Source: Collybiopsis luxurians FD-317 M1
Taxonomy: Eukaryota > Basidiomycota > Agaricomycetes > Agaricales > Omphalotaceae
Reading direction: 5' to 3'
DNA length: 64,000 bases
NCBI GenBank assembly: GCA_000827265.1
Contig: KN834768.1
Location: 728,299 to 792,298 of the forward strand
Each line of letters starts with the position of its first letter. Position 1 is the stretch's first letter. Under the pieces are notes generated by a model. The model saw only the letters and a list, made by a program, of their open reading frames with translations, had not been told where the DNA came from and searched no databases. Shown here in pieces: positions 11,762 to 24,200 of this stretch. Both the position numbers and the translations under genes were made by a program.

Positions 11762-14700
11762 ATGCCGAAAAGACGTCGTTCGCCTGAAAGCAATGCTCAT
11801 GGTGAGGGAGTGATTTATCACGAATTCTGTTCTTCTGACCCAGGACCATAGGGCAAAGATCTATTGTGCCTCCGGGATCTATACTATCTGGTGCATCCGA
11901 TTTTGTGATACAAGGATCACAGTTCAATGCCGCAGCAAGGGACATTCATCATGAGATTCACCATCATTATGGTAAGATGCCTGCCAATTTTAACAGTCAA
12001 AAAATGACCGTTCAGTGGAAAAAGAAAAAGATAACAGGGATCTTCTCAAAGATCTCAAGGAAAAGCTTAACCCGATCATCAATCCGGTCAAAAAACAAAT
12101 AAGCTGTATGAGTGGAACTCGTGATATGATTCTCAACGATCTCTGTCAGTGGGTTCTTCGGCCAGACAGCTGTATGGCCTGGATCCATGGGTTAGCCGGA
12201 AGCGGTAAGAGTGCAATAGCAGTCACACTAGCCGAAAAATTCCGAGAATTGGATGACAAAGTTAACTTGGCACTGACCTTCCATTGTGTAAAAGGTCAAG
12301 AGACAAGTAATACTTCTACTCTGGTGCCAACCATTGGCTACCATCTAGCAAAGTTACATCCAGAATATACTCGAGCTTTACTGGGTGTACTTGAGAAGGA
12401 TGTGTCCTTACATGTTGATAGTGTCCCTTTGAGGGAGCAATTGTCTATCTTCTGCAAACCATTATACAGTATCAGTAGATCAAACCCCACTATCATTATC
12501 ATTGATGGACTAGATGAGTGGGGAAAACCCACAGAGCAGTCTATCTTGCTTGCTGAGCTGCAAACTCATTTGAGCCATATGCAGTGGATTCGAGTAATAG
12601 TAACAAGTCGTCCTAATGCTGAAATCCAGAAAGCAATGATGAACAAGTACAATGTTCAGTTATTTGACTTGACTGTAAAATATACTGCTCATAAGGATAT
12701 TGAGGTATTTTACAGGGAAAGATTTGCAGAATTTAACGATGAAATCTCTAACAGAGATATTAACAATCTTGTGTCCAAAGCAGATGGACTATTCATTTGG
12801 GCCAATACTGCAATGGATTTCATACTGAAAGCAGGAATGGACATTGCAGCTAATATCAAAGTTGTATTGCTGTCGGAGAGGCATGATAGTGATGTTGAGC
12901 ATCCGCAAGCTAAACTGTATGACCTATATGGGGAGGTCTTGAAACAATATTTCACTAATAAACAAAGTCAGCAGCAATGCCAATCAATTATAGGCTTTAT
13001 TATGTCAGCTTGTGAACCTTTGACAATGGACACTCTGGTAACAATGCTTCAGTTGGAGTCATGGGATTTAACTTCTTTCGTAGTGAAGAGAGTTATTGAT
13101 GCTTTAAAAGCAGTGTTATATTGGAATAACGGGAGGGTTTACTATCATTTGTCTTTTGCAGAATTTTTGAGCTCTGAGCAATGTCCAGTAGAATTCAAAA
13201 TTGAAAAAACTTCCCATCAGCAGAATTTGGCCAAGATCTGTCTAAAAGTTCTTATGACAGAACTAAAATTCAACATCTGCAATTTGGAAACTTCTTCCAT
13301 TCCAAATTGTGAGGTAGAGGATTTGAAAAAAAGGATTAATCAATGCATCTCATCTCGATTACAGTACAGTACACAGTGGTGGGCACACCATGTTGAGAAC
13401 ATTGAAGCAACTGATGAAATTATCAAAGGAGTAAGAGATTTTACAAGCAGTAGTCAAATGATATTTTGGGTGGAATGCATGAGCTTACTGGGGAAGGTCA
13501 GTGGGATAATGCTAAGTGCAAGGGGGATAAAAGAATGGGCACGGAAAATTAAGGTAAGAATTAGTTTTGGTACATGAACTGCAATTGATATGAAAACAGG
13601 ATGCAAATACCATGATGAAAATGCAAGAGTTGGAGCATTTTACAAATGCATTCTCCATTGTATTACATAAAAGCACACCACATCTTTATGTATCAGGATG
13701 TGCATTTCTACCTTCAGAATCACCACTGAGAGAAAACAAGGTTACACATATGAAGCAAGTGGTAAAAGTAACCAGAGGTAGGGATGCCTTAAAATGGGAG
13801 AAAATGTTACATGTAATCCATATTGAAGATTTGGTGAATTCTGTTTCATATTCCCCTGATGACCAATATGTGGTGTCAGGCTCTAAGGATAGCATAGTAC
13901 AAATTTGGAATGCTCAAACTGGTGCACAGGTTAGGGAGCAATCAAAGGCCATAATGATGAGGTTACCTCAGTGTCATATTCACAAGATGGTCAATATGTG
14001 GTTTCAGGCTCAAAGGATAATACAATACAAATTTGGAATGTCCAAACAGGTGTGCCAGTTTGGGAGAGACTCAAAGGCCACACTGATGAGGTTACCTCAG
14101 TGTCATTTTCACATAATGGTCAATATGTGGTGTCAGGCTCTTGGGATGCAACAGTAAGAATTTGGAATACTCAAACCGGTGTTCAGGCTGGGGAGCCTCT
14201 TCAGGGCCATGCTTCCTGTGTCACTTCAGTGGTATATTCACCTGATGATTAATATGTGGCATCTGGCTCTAGGGATAAGACAGTAAGAATTTGGAATGCT
14301 CAAACAGGTGCACAGGTTGGGGAGCCACTCAAAGGCCACACTAAGGGTGTTCTATCAGTGGCATATTCACCTGATGGTAAACATGTGCTGTCTGGCTCTC
14401 AGGATGAGACAGTAAGAATTTGGGATGCTCAAACTGGTGTCCCGGTTGCAGAGCCCCTCAAAGGCCACACTTCCTGGGTTACCTCAGTAGGGTATCCACC
14501 TGATGGCCAATATGTGGTGTCTGGTTCCAAAGATAAGACAGTAAGAATTTGGGATGCTCAAACAGGGGTGCAATTTGGGGAGCCACTCAAAGGCCACTCT
14601 CATTTGGTTACCTCAGTAGGATATTCACATGAGGGTCACTATGTGGTTTCTGGCTCTGAGGATCAAACTGTAAGAATTTGGAATGCTCAATCCACTAGTG

Positions 14701-15857
14701 TGCAGGTTGTGGAGCCACTTAAAGGCCACACTAATGAAGTTACCTCTGTGGCATATTCACCTAATGGTCAATATGTGGTGTCTGGCTCTTTTGATAAGAC
14801 AGTAAGAATTTGGAATGCTTTAACAGGTGTGCAGGTTGGAGAGCCACTCAAAAGTCACACTGATGTGATCACCTCAGTGGCATATTCACCTGATGGGCAA
14901 TATATAGTGTCTGGCTCTCAGGACCAAACAGTAAGAGTCTGGAATGCTCAAGCAGGTGTGCAAGTTGGAGAGCCACTAAAAGGCCACACTGATTGGGTCA
15001 ACACAGTCTCATACTCGCCCAATGGTCAATATGTGGTTTCTGGCTCCAAAGATAAGACAGTAAGGATCTGGAACTCTCAAACCAGTGTCCAGGTTGGGGA
15101 GCCCCTCAAAGGACATACTTCCTGGGTTGCCTCAGTGGCATATTCACCTGATGGTCAATATATAGTCTCAGGCTCTCTGGATAAGACAGTGATAATTTGG
15201 AATGCTCAAACAGGTGTGCAGGTTGGGAAGCCACTCAAAAGCCATACTTCTGGGGTCGCCTCTGTGGCATATTCACCTAACAGTCAATATGTAGTGTCTG
15301 CAGATAGAGTAGTAAAGATTTGGAATGCTCATACTGGTGTGCAGGTTCAGGAGCCACTGAAAGGCCACACTTCCTGGGTCACCTCAGTGGCATATTCACC
15401 TGATGGCCAATATATTGTGTCTGGCTCTATTGATAAGACAGTAAGAATTTGGAATGCTGAAACAGGTGTGCAGCTTGGGGAGCCTCTCAAAGGCCACACC
15501 AATGAGGTTACCTCAGTATCCTATTCTCCTGATGGCAAGTATATAGTGTCTGGCTCCAAGGATGAGACAGTAAGAATTTGGGATGCTCATGCAGGTGTAC
15601 AGGTTGGGAAAACACCCAAACCCCATCATTTGCAACTTCCTCCTGATATTTCATCAGGTTATATTGATACCCATGGTTGGCTCCATTCTGGAAATGGTCA
15701 GCTCATTCTTTGGCTTATGCCCTCTATACGGCCAGGATTTATGGATAAACGTCAACTTCTCACTATTCCCACAAATGCTGCAAATTCTGCTCTTTCTGTG
15801 GACTGGTCAAATTTTGTTCATGGAAACCAATGGACCAAATGTTGGGACTCCACTTGA
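11762..15857 (+). pseudogene. NLR1: NACHT-WD40 receptor, frameshifted
   Basis: Four exons can be placed by comparison with the three intact paralogues: 11762-11801, 11852-11971, 12025-13553 and 13600-15857. Exon 2 encodes the N-terminal module (G-A-S-D-F-V-I ... F-N-A-A-A-R-D-I-H ... H-H-H-Y-G). Exon 3 carries NACHT with a P-loop G-L-A-G-S-G-K-S (residues about 109-116), Walker B I-I-I-I-D-G-L-D-E-W (about 210-219) and a T-S-R-P-N sensor. Exon 4 has 14 WD40 repeats and the conserved C-terminal cap. Two lesions break it. A one-base deletion near 13943 in the first WD linker shifts the frame, and a TAA at 14250-14252 replaces the CAA found in the other repeats. The neighbouring GGT is GAT, so both changes are transitions. 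Intron 1 here uses a normal GT donor, unlike the paralogues. NACHT-WD proteins act in fungal non-self recognition; this copy is probably non-functional. Confidence 0.88.
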
Positions 15858-16490
15858 AATTCTGATGATTTCTTGTAGCAAGGTTGTCACTCTGCACTGA
15901 TTATCCTTACATCCATTTCCATATTCATTGTACTTCTTAGATCCCCAAGCCATTACTTGCTTGAACTACTAATCTCTCTTATTACTCACTTTCTTCGATC
16001 CCCAATCACTGCTTATATCCTACACTACTATAGAAGCCAGCTTGTATGTAAAGTAGGAAAGTCCCCTTTATAATGTCAGTTGTCTGAACAAGACTCAGTA
16101 AGTTAGTTTGCATAGAGGATATGGAGATATAGGGATGCTTTTTCCCAAGGATATGTTGGGACTACTTAGATAATACTTACACCTGAATATTTTTTGCACT
16201 TATTTAGCAACCAGGGTCAAGCGGGTCAATTTACAATTCCAGCGCCTGCATTTTCTTCTTTCATCTCATGCATTGACTCCCAATTCTTATGTGGAGCTAC
16301 AAAGTTGAATGCATCAGTCCTGACTCCCAACAAACCCTATAAATTCAATAATTGAATTTATGCATTGAATTACTAGTTTGCGTAATGCATAACCTCACCC
16401 TTTGAATTTAGACTTTTTCAAATTCAATGTATAACGCATAACACCCCATGAGTTTATGGTCGAGAAGATACAGTAGTCGGTAAGGCATGA
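15858..16490. other. 3' flank of NLR1 with a hairpin-prone AT block
   Basis: No gene seen. At about 16338-16442 there are interleaved direct and inverted copies of motifs such as TTCAAT/ATTGAA and CATAAC (for example AATGCATAAC and AACGCATAAC). This could be a small decayed MITE or an AT-rich hairpin, but no clear terminal repeats or target duplication were found. Confidence 0.3.
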
Positions 16491-18700
16491 TATGATATAT
16501 GATGTGCCCGCCAACTTTTTCGGCCTTCTTCCCGCCGGATATATAATTTACCTACGTAACTCTGTTTCAATCTTACCCCCTCTAATAACAACGTACCACT
16601 GTACGACTCGATTTTCAACAGTCTGTTTGTTCGTAATTATTTTGGCTTCTCGCTCTCCTTGTTCACGATTTCCCGATGATTTTTTTCCATCTACCGTCTC
16701 CTCGATTTGGTTGGTGCTGTTACGTATGCCTTTTGCTCTTTGTATACAGGTTACACCTCCCCTCGTTGTCTCAATCTTTCAATCGATGGCATCAGACGGA
16801 TACGCTTGAGCTGAGTTGAGACACGATTCGCGATCATTTGACTGTTTAGTGAAAATCCAACCGAAGAGGTATGAGAGTGATTCTGTCGCTTACATGTCTG
16901 AAGCAGAATCGATAGCTGAATTGGTGGTTGAGCTGTCAGGCATAGATGAGGGTAGAGGAGGAGATGGACAATGGGAAGAATGAGCAATTAGCAAAACAGA
17001 AAAAAGAGCTGTGAATTCAAAGGCTACCTCCCATTTCTTTCTGTTGTTGTGAAGGCTCTTGATTCATAGGCGTACTGGGGTTGTGAGTTGTCCCGCTCTC
17101 CGTATAGCGACGCGGTCAAACCAAACATCCTAGATCAGTTGAGCCGAACGGTTTTGCCTGTCAGTATGAGCTCACCTCGATGGACAGGTCAGAGATATCC
17201 AACGGGCGACACGAGAAAGAGGGCCAGCGTAGATACGATATACTTGCTTACTCACCATTTCTTGATGATCTCTTTTTCCATCTGCTTCCCCTTAATTCTT
17301 GTTTTGTTACAAGCTTTCTGGATACACGTTACCCCTTCCCTTTCGTCTCAGGTCTCCAATTCGGATTGGATTTCTGAACGTAACTACAGACTCGTACTGA
17401 GATAGACTTTGTATCGTTATTAATATCTTGCCTACTAGTGGAAGCCGAAAAATTGAAACATCAAGTGGAGGTCGTTGACGCTACCCGTCAACCACAACTG
17501 CATTTGAGCGCCATGGCTGTCATGAATGTGCCCAAAGACATTTAACTGTAGAAGTAATTGTCCTATTTGAAGCGCATTGAGGAGTGTTAGACGTTAAGGT
17601 TCATCCTCTTGAGTAGCTCGGTCAAAAACGTCGTATGGTGGTCCGTCACATTGCGAGTTAATCCAGCACAATCACTAGGTTCATTGCAGTATAACTCCTG
17701 TGCTGCTACATCCCGGAATCTGATCCAAGTTAAAGAATCGAGAGTGTTGTTGGATCAGACCCACAGGAGCAACACGTCCTTCGGAACCCACTCGACTCTG
17801 CTTACAAACCTGGCAGCTTCATTTGCCCCACTAGATGACAAAGGAACAGATCTAGTTCTTCGTTTGGACGGATACAGGTCCATCTATTTCCTTCGACGAG
17901 GAAATACTAGATGCGCCTCACTTCACGATAGAGAGCGACATACTTGCATACTTGCGTAGCATGTAGGATTCGAACTCGCATCCTTCCATTAACGGATAGG
18001 TTTGAAGGTCAGGACCTTCTGCACGTACGAGCAGATAGTTGGGAGTTGGACAGCGAAATGCGCGCCTCACAAATATCCGGACCCTCCTGGAAAGAATTAG
18101 CTATCTATTTCAAAGCTGACGCGCTGACGTGCCGTATACGTGTGCTGAAAAGTAGCGTCAAGGCTCCTCAAAACAGAGTTCATGTCACTAGGAAGGGATA
18201 CTGGGATACTTCGTTGTTTCTCCCTTACTCGTAGCGGTCGAACTCGTACCCACACATCAACAGATAAATTTGAATGATAAACTCTCCCGTGGATTTAGGC
18301 TACGGTCTAGATTCTGCACTTTAACCTTGAAAAAAGGCGAACTAAGGAAACGCAGCGAGAAGATATATTAGTCGAGTTGCCACCCGCTGATATGAAGTAA
18401 ACATGTGCTGTAACGAGCAGGAATGTCTTGTTGGAGCTACACAAAAACGGACCTTCAGTCCACTCGGAACCTAAGTACGGTCCCGGTTTCCTTCGATAGA
18501 AAGAAAAAGGTGAGTGGAATCGCATCTATCGTATGGTAATAGGTGTCAAACAGCGCAGCAACATACGAAGCATCAAGTTGTCGTATGCAGGATGACCAAG
18601 AGATCAAGACTGTCAGGGAGCCAGTAGGGAGCCAAACGTACGACCAAGAATGGGGTGGGTTTGCAGGCACGTTATAAACGCGAAATGAATTGATTATGAT
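16491..18700. other. Duplicated spacer between NLR1 and NLR2
   Basis: Two diverged copies of one sequence lie at about 16655-16830 and 17245-17400, each with a gatgatTTTTTCCATCT-like core and a shared TACACGTTACC/TACAGGTTACACC region. Two other short related blocks (17958-18010 and 18234-18285) share a TCGAACTCG core. No gene is supported. Confidence 0.35.
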
Positions 18701-18701
18701 C

Positions 18702-19408
18702 CTATAACAGAGGTGCCTTTCTTCCAGCCGCGTAGCGAATCTGATCGAGCTTGTAACAGACGATACTCCTCCGTCCAACCATTTCACCAATCTGAAGCAA
18801 AACGCAGTTGAAAATGAGTCCACATTAAATGAACGAGAAAACGAACCTAGAAAATCCCGTACACCTCCAAGTCGTAAACCCCATTCTCATGATCTCCCAA
18901 GAACTCACAGCCTTTTACCAGAACGCGACTGACGTGGCGTTCGACCAGAGAGTTCCGCATGCCGACCGGACGGTCGAGAGAGAGGGAGGTTGAAGGCCTT
19001 CAGCACAATAGACATGTTTCACGATTTCACAGGAAACGGCGAGGTTGTATAGAACCGGCTGTTGATAGGCTACATTTAAAGGCAAAAGATCAGTTCTGAG
19101 CTTGTCAAACAAATCCTAAGAAGGAAAACCCTAGAATAAATCGGTATCTGAAGACAAACTCACATCTGAGTACGCTTGCAGCTCTTTGACCGAAAGGTCC
19201 AGCAGCTTTCGAAGCAGAAGCCACATATATTATACACTGCGGCCGTCTCCCCAAAGGTCCAGTCATCTTGTTCGCGCTGTCAAAAGCTTTGCTCGTGGTT
19301 TGCATTGATTTGGACAGTTTTAAGGTGGGGAGAGTCATTAGACGTGAAGCGAGTTTATTAGACAGCTCTGCTGCGTAGAGCAGGTCGGAATGTTGAAGGT
19401 CTCAGCAT
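18702..19408 (-). pseudogene. ATP synthase subunit g-like pseudogene (copy in NLR2 unit)
   Basis: Read from 19408 downwards, fragments in several frames match the mitochondrial F1Fo ATP synthase subunit g pattern. They are a start M-L-R-P-S-T-F-R-P-A-L-R, a stretch ending K-M-x-G-P-L-G-E-T, then Y-Q-Q-P-V-L-Y-N-L-A-V-S, I-V-K-H-V-Y, E-G-L-Q-P-P-S and finally I-G-E-M-V-G-R-R-S-I-V before a stop at 18702-18704. Subunit g is a small inner-membrane protein of the Fo dimer interface. The frame is broken by several stops and shifts, so no protein is expected. Intron-like sequences (GTGAG...TGTAG, GTTCG...TTCAG) remain at plausible exon joints. It is antisense to the NLRs and recurs in two other units. 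Identification rests on recalled family motifs. Confidence 0.6.
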
Positions 19409-19673
19409 GACGAAGCGTTCTGGGATTGTTGGTGGTGAGCGGGAAAGGGCAAGCGGTCACCGGTCACGGCCCGATTCCGGACTCTGTTTGGTCTTAAGGC
19501 GGCAAGATTTAGGTGTTCGCTCCTTTCACGTTCCCATCGTCCTCAATAAATCTTACATTCGAGCATTCAGAAGTTCTAGAGCTTCTACTACTAGTTCATC
19601 ACAAAACTGTGTTTAGTGCCAATTTGACGCTGTTTTTATAAAAGCAATTCTATTAGTATGAGCCTTCCGCCTC

Positions 19674-20033
19674 CTATTTTCTAGGGGTTGCCAATGTATA
19701 AATACAGCCCGTATTTCTGGCTCTTACAGGACGGCATACGTACCAGTACGGCTATCGGCGCCCGCATAACCGTATATACTTTGCGAATACGGTATGCCAC
19801 AGTCATAGCTGCCGGGCTCGAGTGGGTGTCAATGATGTTAAAATCATTGCATTGACCGTTTTGGGCCATGCTAGTACCCCAGCTCTGGCCCAATTCCTTC
19901 AGTACAGGGTACCCGTATGGCACCCGTATAGATACGGGTATTGCTGACACCTCACGGTACAGTTACGGGGACCCGTACAACTGTAACAGTGTAACAGTAC
20001 TGCACGGTTACACCGTCAATCCCTACCATTTTC
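19674..20033. mobile_element. hAT-like MITE with 8-bp target duplication
   Basis: A 344-bp CpG-rich insertion (19682-20025) starts TAGGGGTTG and ends CAATCCCTA, giving short imperfect terminal inverted repeats (TAGGG-R-TTG). It is flanked by near-identical 8-bp sequences, ctattttc at 19674-19681 and ccattttc at 20026-20033. The equivalent position in the NLR4 unit (about 42590-42602) joins the flanks without this insert. A TAGNG terminus and 8-bp duplication are hallmarks of hAT elements. It contains repeated CCCGTAT/ATACGGG motifs and no ORF, so it is non-autonomous. Confidence 0.6.
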
Positions 20034-20354
20034 TTCCACCACAACTTGCATACCTCTACCACTCTACAACACATGATCAGCAGCAGCACCCTAATCAGAG
20101 TCGGAGTCTTGCGCCAATGCCAACTAACTCTGGGCCTGGGTGAACAGCATTTCGAGAACGAGGAAGATGGAGAGATGGCAGGAGGCAAAAGAAGGCTAAA
20201 GAGAGAGATAGATATAGGAAAAGAAAGACTAATTAAGTGGGGTTTGGCCAAGCGGTGTCATCCAGTATGATTAGCAAATGCTCATCTGGTTTGACTCTTG
20301 TTATGAATGCATCTTGTTGGATTGAGATTGAATCCACATCCATTGGACACCAAT
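20034..20354. repeat. Duplicated NLR-unit upstream sequence
   Basis: Shares an AACTAACT-type core followed by a GAACGAGGA...GAGATGGCAGGAGGCAAA stretch with 8255-8345 in the block before NLR1. No coding capacity seen. Confidence 0.4.
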
Positions 20355-20430
20355 GGTTGAGTAGCTCAGTTGGTTAGAGCACTGTCCCCAGAAAGTGGCA
20401 GGGACCTGTGTTCAATTCCCAGCTTGGTCA
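20355..20430 (+). tRNA. tRNA-like sequence, probably pseudo-tRNA or SINE head
   Basis: 76 nt with a perfect box A (TAGCTCAGTTGG, 20362-20373) and a near-consensus box B (GTTCAATTCC, 20410-20419). A D-stem GCTC/GAGC, an anticodon-type stem CTGTC/GGCAG, a T-stem CTGTG/CCCAG with one mismatch and a 7-bp acceptor rich in G-U pairs can be drawn. The loop on the anticodon stem is 10 nt rather than 7, so no anticodon can be assigned. It sits in an insertion relative to the matching spacer before NLR1 (8745-8790). I therefore favour a decayed tRNA copy or the head of a SINE. Confidence 0.5.
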
Positions 20431-21118
20431 ATCTTTATTGCTAACATGTCTTATTCTGACTAATGAGGAAGAGCAGAAGTAGTGAAGGCTTTAATTCTTG
20501 TTTTATCAGTAGAGGTTGTGTGAAAGTGAGTATAAAGAAGGGTAAGAAGGAGGGCGCAGTCGAGGAATTAGTGGCTATCTTGAACAACTGTACTCTACCC
20601 ACTCTCATCTCCTCCTTCAATCAAGCTGAACCCTTAGCGTCGAGTGAATCAACTGTAATCTCATTCTGATATTTCGTGTATGAGGTGAGTATTGAGAACG
20701 TTATCGACGGTAAGAGCATACAGAGACCCAGGACAGAAAATTTACAGCGCTAAGTATCCAAAGGAGAATCTTGATTGGTAGATCGGACAGAGACTGACCG
20801 AGGTTTTTAATTTTTTAATTTTTTCTATTTTTTTATTTTTCTAATCATCGCAGAATAGATATTCAGAGTAGTACACAATCGAGACAGGAATAGGGCTATC
20901 GATACCTCTTACTGCCTTAATGTGCTAAAACTTGTAGAGACATAGATGTGCATGTGGTGATAAAGAAAAAGAAACATTCCAGAGCGAGACTTGAAACCAA
21001 AATTGTACTACTGGTAGGGGGTCTCATGATGTTTGGCGCAAATGGGAGCTGGAACAGTGGTTTTAAGCCGAGTGGGGACTCATAGTAGTGAATGCGAGGA
21101 AGAAAGATTGAGCGCTAC
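20431..21118. repeat. Duplicated NLR-unit upstream sequence with low-complexity T/A tract
   Basis: Continues the block shared with the spacers before NLR1 and NLR3 (a diverged TGATGAGGA/TAATGAGGA start, then related AG-rich sequence). A T-rich tract runs from about 20806 to 20841. No gene seen. Confidence 0.4.
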
Positions 21119-21247
21119 CAACGAGATGCAGAGCACGTGTTGTTGGTGCCGTAATGTAAATACGCTCAAATAGCCGGGTTGATTCTCACACTGTTCAATC
21201 ACATGTCCTGTTTACTTCTTAACAGCGACCATCATCTACCACTGATC
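21119..21247 (+). promoter_or_regulatory. Conserved NLR proximal upstream region with CACGTG
   Basis: CACGTG at 21134-21139 (114 bp before the ATG), then TACGCTCAAATAGCCGGGTTGATTCTCACACTG-type sequence and GCGACCATCATCTACC before the ATG, matching NLR1 and NLR3. It is likely the core promoter and 5' UTR region. Confidence 0.5.
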
Positions 21248-24200
21248 ATGTCGGAAACACATCGTGCACCCGAAAACAATCTTCATTGCAAGTGGCTAAT
21301 TTAGTATGAATTCTGCCCTTCTGACGCAGGATTACAGGGCAAAGATTTGTTGCGCCTTCAGGAACTATACTATCTGGTGCATCCAACTTTGTAGTACACG
21401 GATCACAGTTCAACGCTGCCAATGAGATCCATTATCATTACGGTAAGGCATATATCAATTTCTAACAGTCAAGAAATGACGGTGGACATAGAAAAAGATA
21501 ACATCAATCTTCTGAAAGATCTTAAAGCAAAGCTTAACCCGATCATCAATCCGGTCAAGAAACAGGTCAGCTGCATGGATGGGACTCGTATTACAATCCT
21601 TGAGGATCTCTGTCAGTGGATTCTCAAGCCAGATAGTCGGATGGCCTGGGTCCATGGATTAGCTGGAAGCGGGAAGAGTGCAATAGCAGTCACACTTGCT
21701 GAAAAGCTCCGGAACATGCATGACCAAGTTACCTTGGCACTGACCTTTCATTGTGTAAAAGGTCAAGAAACAAGTAATACTTCCACTCTGGTGCCAACCA
21801 TTGGCTACCATTTAGCAAAGTCACATCTAGAATATGCAAAGTCTTTGCTGGATGTACTTGAGAAGCATGTTTCTCTTCATGTGGGCAGTGTTACTTTGAA
21901 GGAACAGTTGTCTCATGTCTGCAGACCATTGTACACCATCAGTGCATTGAAACCCATTGTTATTATGATTGATGGACTGGATGAGTGGGGGAAACCAGAT
22001 GACCAGTTCATTCTACTTGACCAGCTGCAAGGTCATTTGAAACAAATGAAATGGATTCGAGTAATGGTCATGAGTCGTCCCAACAGTAAAATTGAAAATG
22101 CAATGATAAATAAGAACCATATTCAGGCATTTGACTTGACTGTTGATTATACTGCTCATCAAGATATTGAGATATTCTTTACAGAAAGGTTTGCAGATGA
22201 AATTCCAAGGAGTGAGATAAATGATCTTGTATCTAAAGCAGATGGTCTGTTCATTTGGGCCCATACTGCAATGGAATTTATACAATCAGGAATGGATCTG
22301 GCAGCAAATATCCAAATTGTGCTACAATCAAAGAGGCATGATAGTGAAATTAAACATCCACATGCCAGATTGTATGACCTGTATGGAGAGGTCTTGAAGC
22401 AATATTTTACTGACAAGCAAAGTCAGCACCAATGCCGATCAATTACAGGGTTGATCATCTCAGCATATGAGCCTTTAACAATGGACACTCTAGCAACAAT
22501 GCTTGGGCTGGGGTCAAATTTGACTTTATCTGTAGTGAAGAAAGTCGTTGATATCTTAAAAGCGGTGCTATATTGGAATAATGGAAAGCTTTATTACCAT
22601 CTATCTTGGGCAGAATTTTTAAACTCCGAACAATGTCCGGCAGGTTTTCAAATTCAAAAATCCTCCCAACATCAGAACTTGGCCACAATTTGCCTGAAAG
22701 TGCTTATGGCAGAACCAAAGTTCAACATCTGCAATCTGGAAACCTCTTCAATTCCAAATAGTAAGATACAGGATTTAGAAAGGAGGATTGATCAATGCAT
22801 CTCATCACAATTACAGTACAGCGCACAGTGGTGGGCACTACATGTAGAGGATACTGAACCAACTAAGGTTGTTGTAAAAGGGGTGAGGGACTTTACAAGC
22901 AGTTGTCAAATTATATTCTGGGTGGAGTGTATGAGTTTAATGGGGAAGGTGGATAAGATAGTGCTTAGCACAAGAAGGATTAAAAAATGGACACAGAAAA
23001 TTAAGGTAAGAATTATTCTTCCATACGGGGAGCTATAATTGAATTAGAACCAGGACACACAAATTATGACAAGAATGCAAGAGTTAGAGCACTTTACAAA
23101 TGTATTTTCCACTGTACTACATGAGAGTACACCACATCTCTATATATCAGGATGTGCACTGTTGCCTTCAAAATCTTCACTGAGAAAAAACAAGATCATA
23201 CAGTTGAAAAAGGTTGTGAAAGTAACAAGAGGTGGACATGATGTAAAATGGGGAAAAATATTGCATATGATACAAGTGAAAGATATGGTGAATTCTATAG
23301 CATATGCACCTAATGGTCAATATGTAGTGTCTGGCTCTAGGGATAACACAGTAGGAATCTGGAATGCTCATACTGGTGTACAGGTTGGGGAGCCACTCAC
23401 AGGCCATACTGATTTGGTTTGGTCTGTGGCATATTCACCAGATGGTGTACATGTGGTGTCTGGCTCTGAGGATAAAACAGTAAGAATTTGGAATGCTGTA
23501 ATGGGTGTGCAGGTTGGGGAGTCATTCAAAGGCCACACTGATGCAGTTACCTCAGTTGCATATTCACCTAATGGCAAATATGTAGTGTCTGGCTCTAGGG
23601 ATAAAACAGGAAGAATTTGGGATGCTGAAACAGGTCTGCAGGTTGGGGTATCCCTCAAAGGCCACACAAAGGACATTACCTCAGTGGCATATTCACCTGA
23701 TGGTCAATATGTGGTATCTGGCTCTTGGGATGGCACAATAAGAGTTTGGAATGGGCAAACAGGTGTGCAGGTTGGGAAGCCACTTATAGGCCACACTGAA
23801 CTAGTTACCTCAGTGGGATATTCACCTGATGGTCAATATGTGGTGTCTGGCTCTGCAGATTACACAGTTAGAATTTGGAATGCTCAAACAGGTGTGCAGA
23901 ATGGGGAGCCACTTGAGGGCCATACTGATTGGGTCAAGTCAGTGGGATATTCACCTGATGGTCAATATGTGGTGTCTGGGTCTGATGATAAAACCATAAG
24001 AATTTGGGATCCCCAGACAGGTATGCAGATTGGGGAGGCCCTCAAGGGCCACACCACTTGGGTTAGGTCAGTGGCATATTCACCTGATGGTCAGTCCATA
24101 GTGTCATGCTCTGATGATAACACTGTGAGAATTTGGAATGCTCTACCAGATGCACATGGAAAGACACTCAAAAATCATACTGATTTTGTTACCTCAGTAG

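Noticed and set aside
17940..18290. tRNA-like T-arm (GAGTTCGAATCC on the minus strand at about 17962-17973, with a related copy near 18240)
   Set aside because: The GAAGGTC/GACCTTC hairpin and T-loop are suggestive, but acceptor and T stems do not pair and no anticodon arm can be drawn. Kept only as a short duplicated block.
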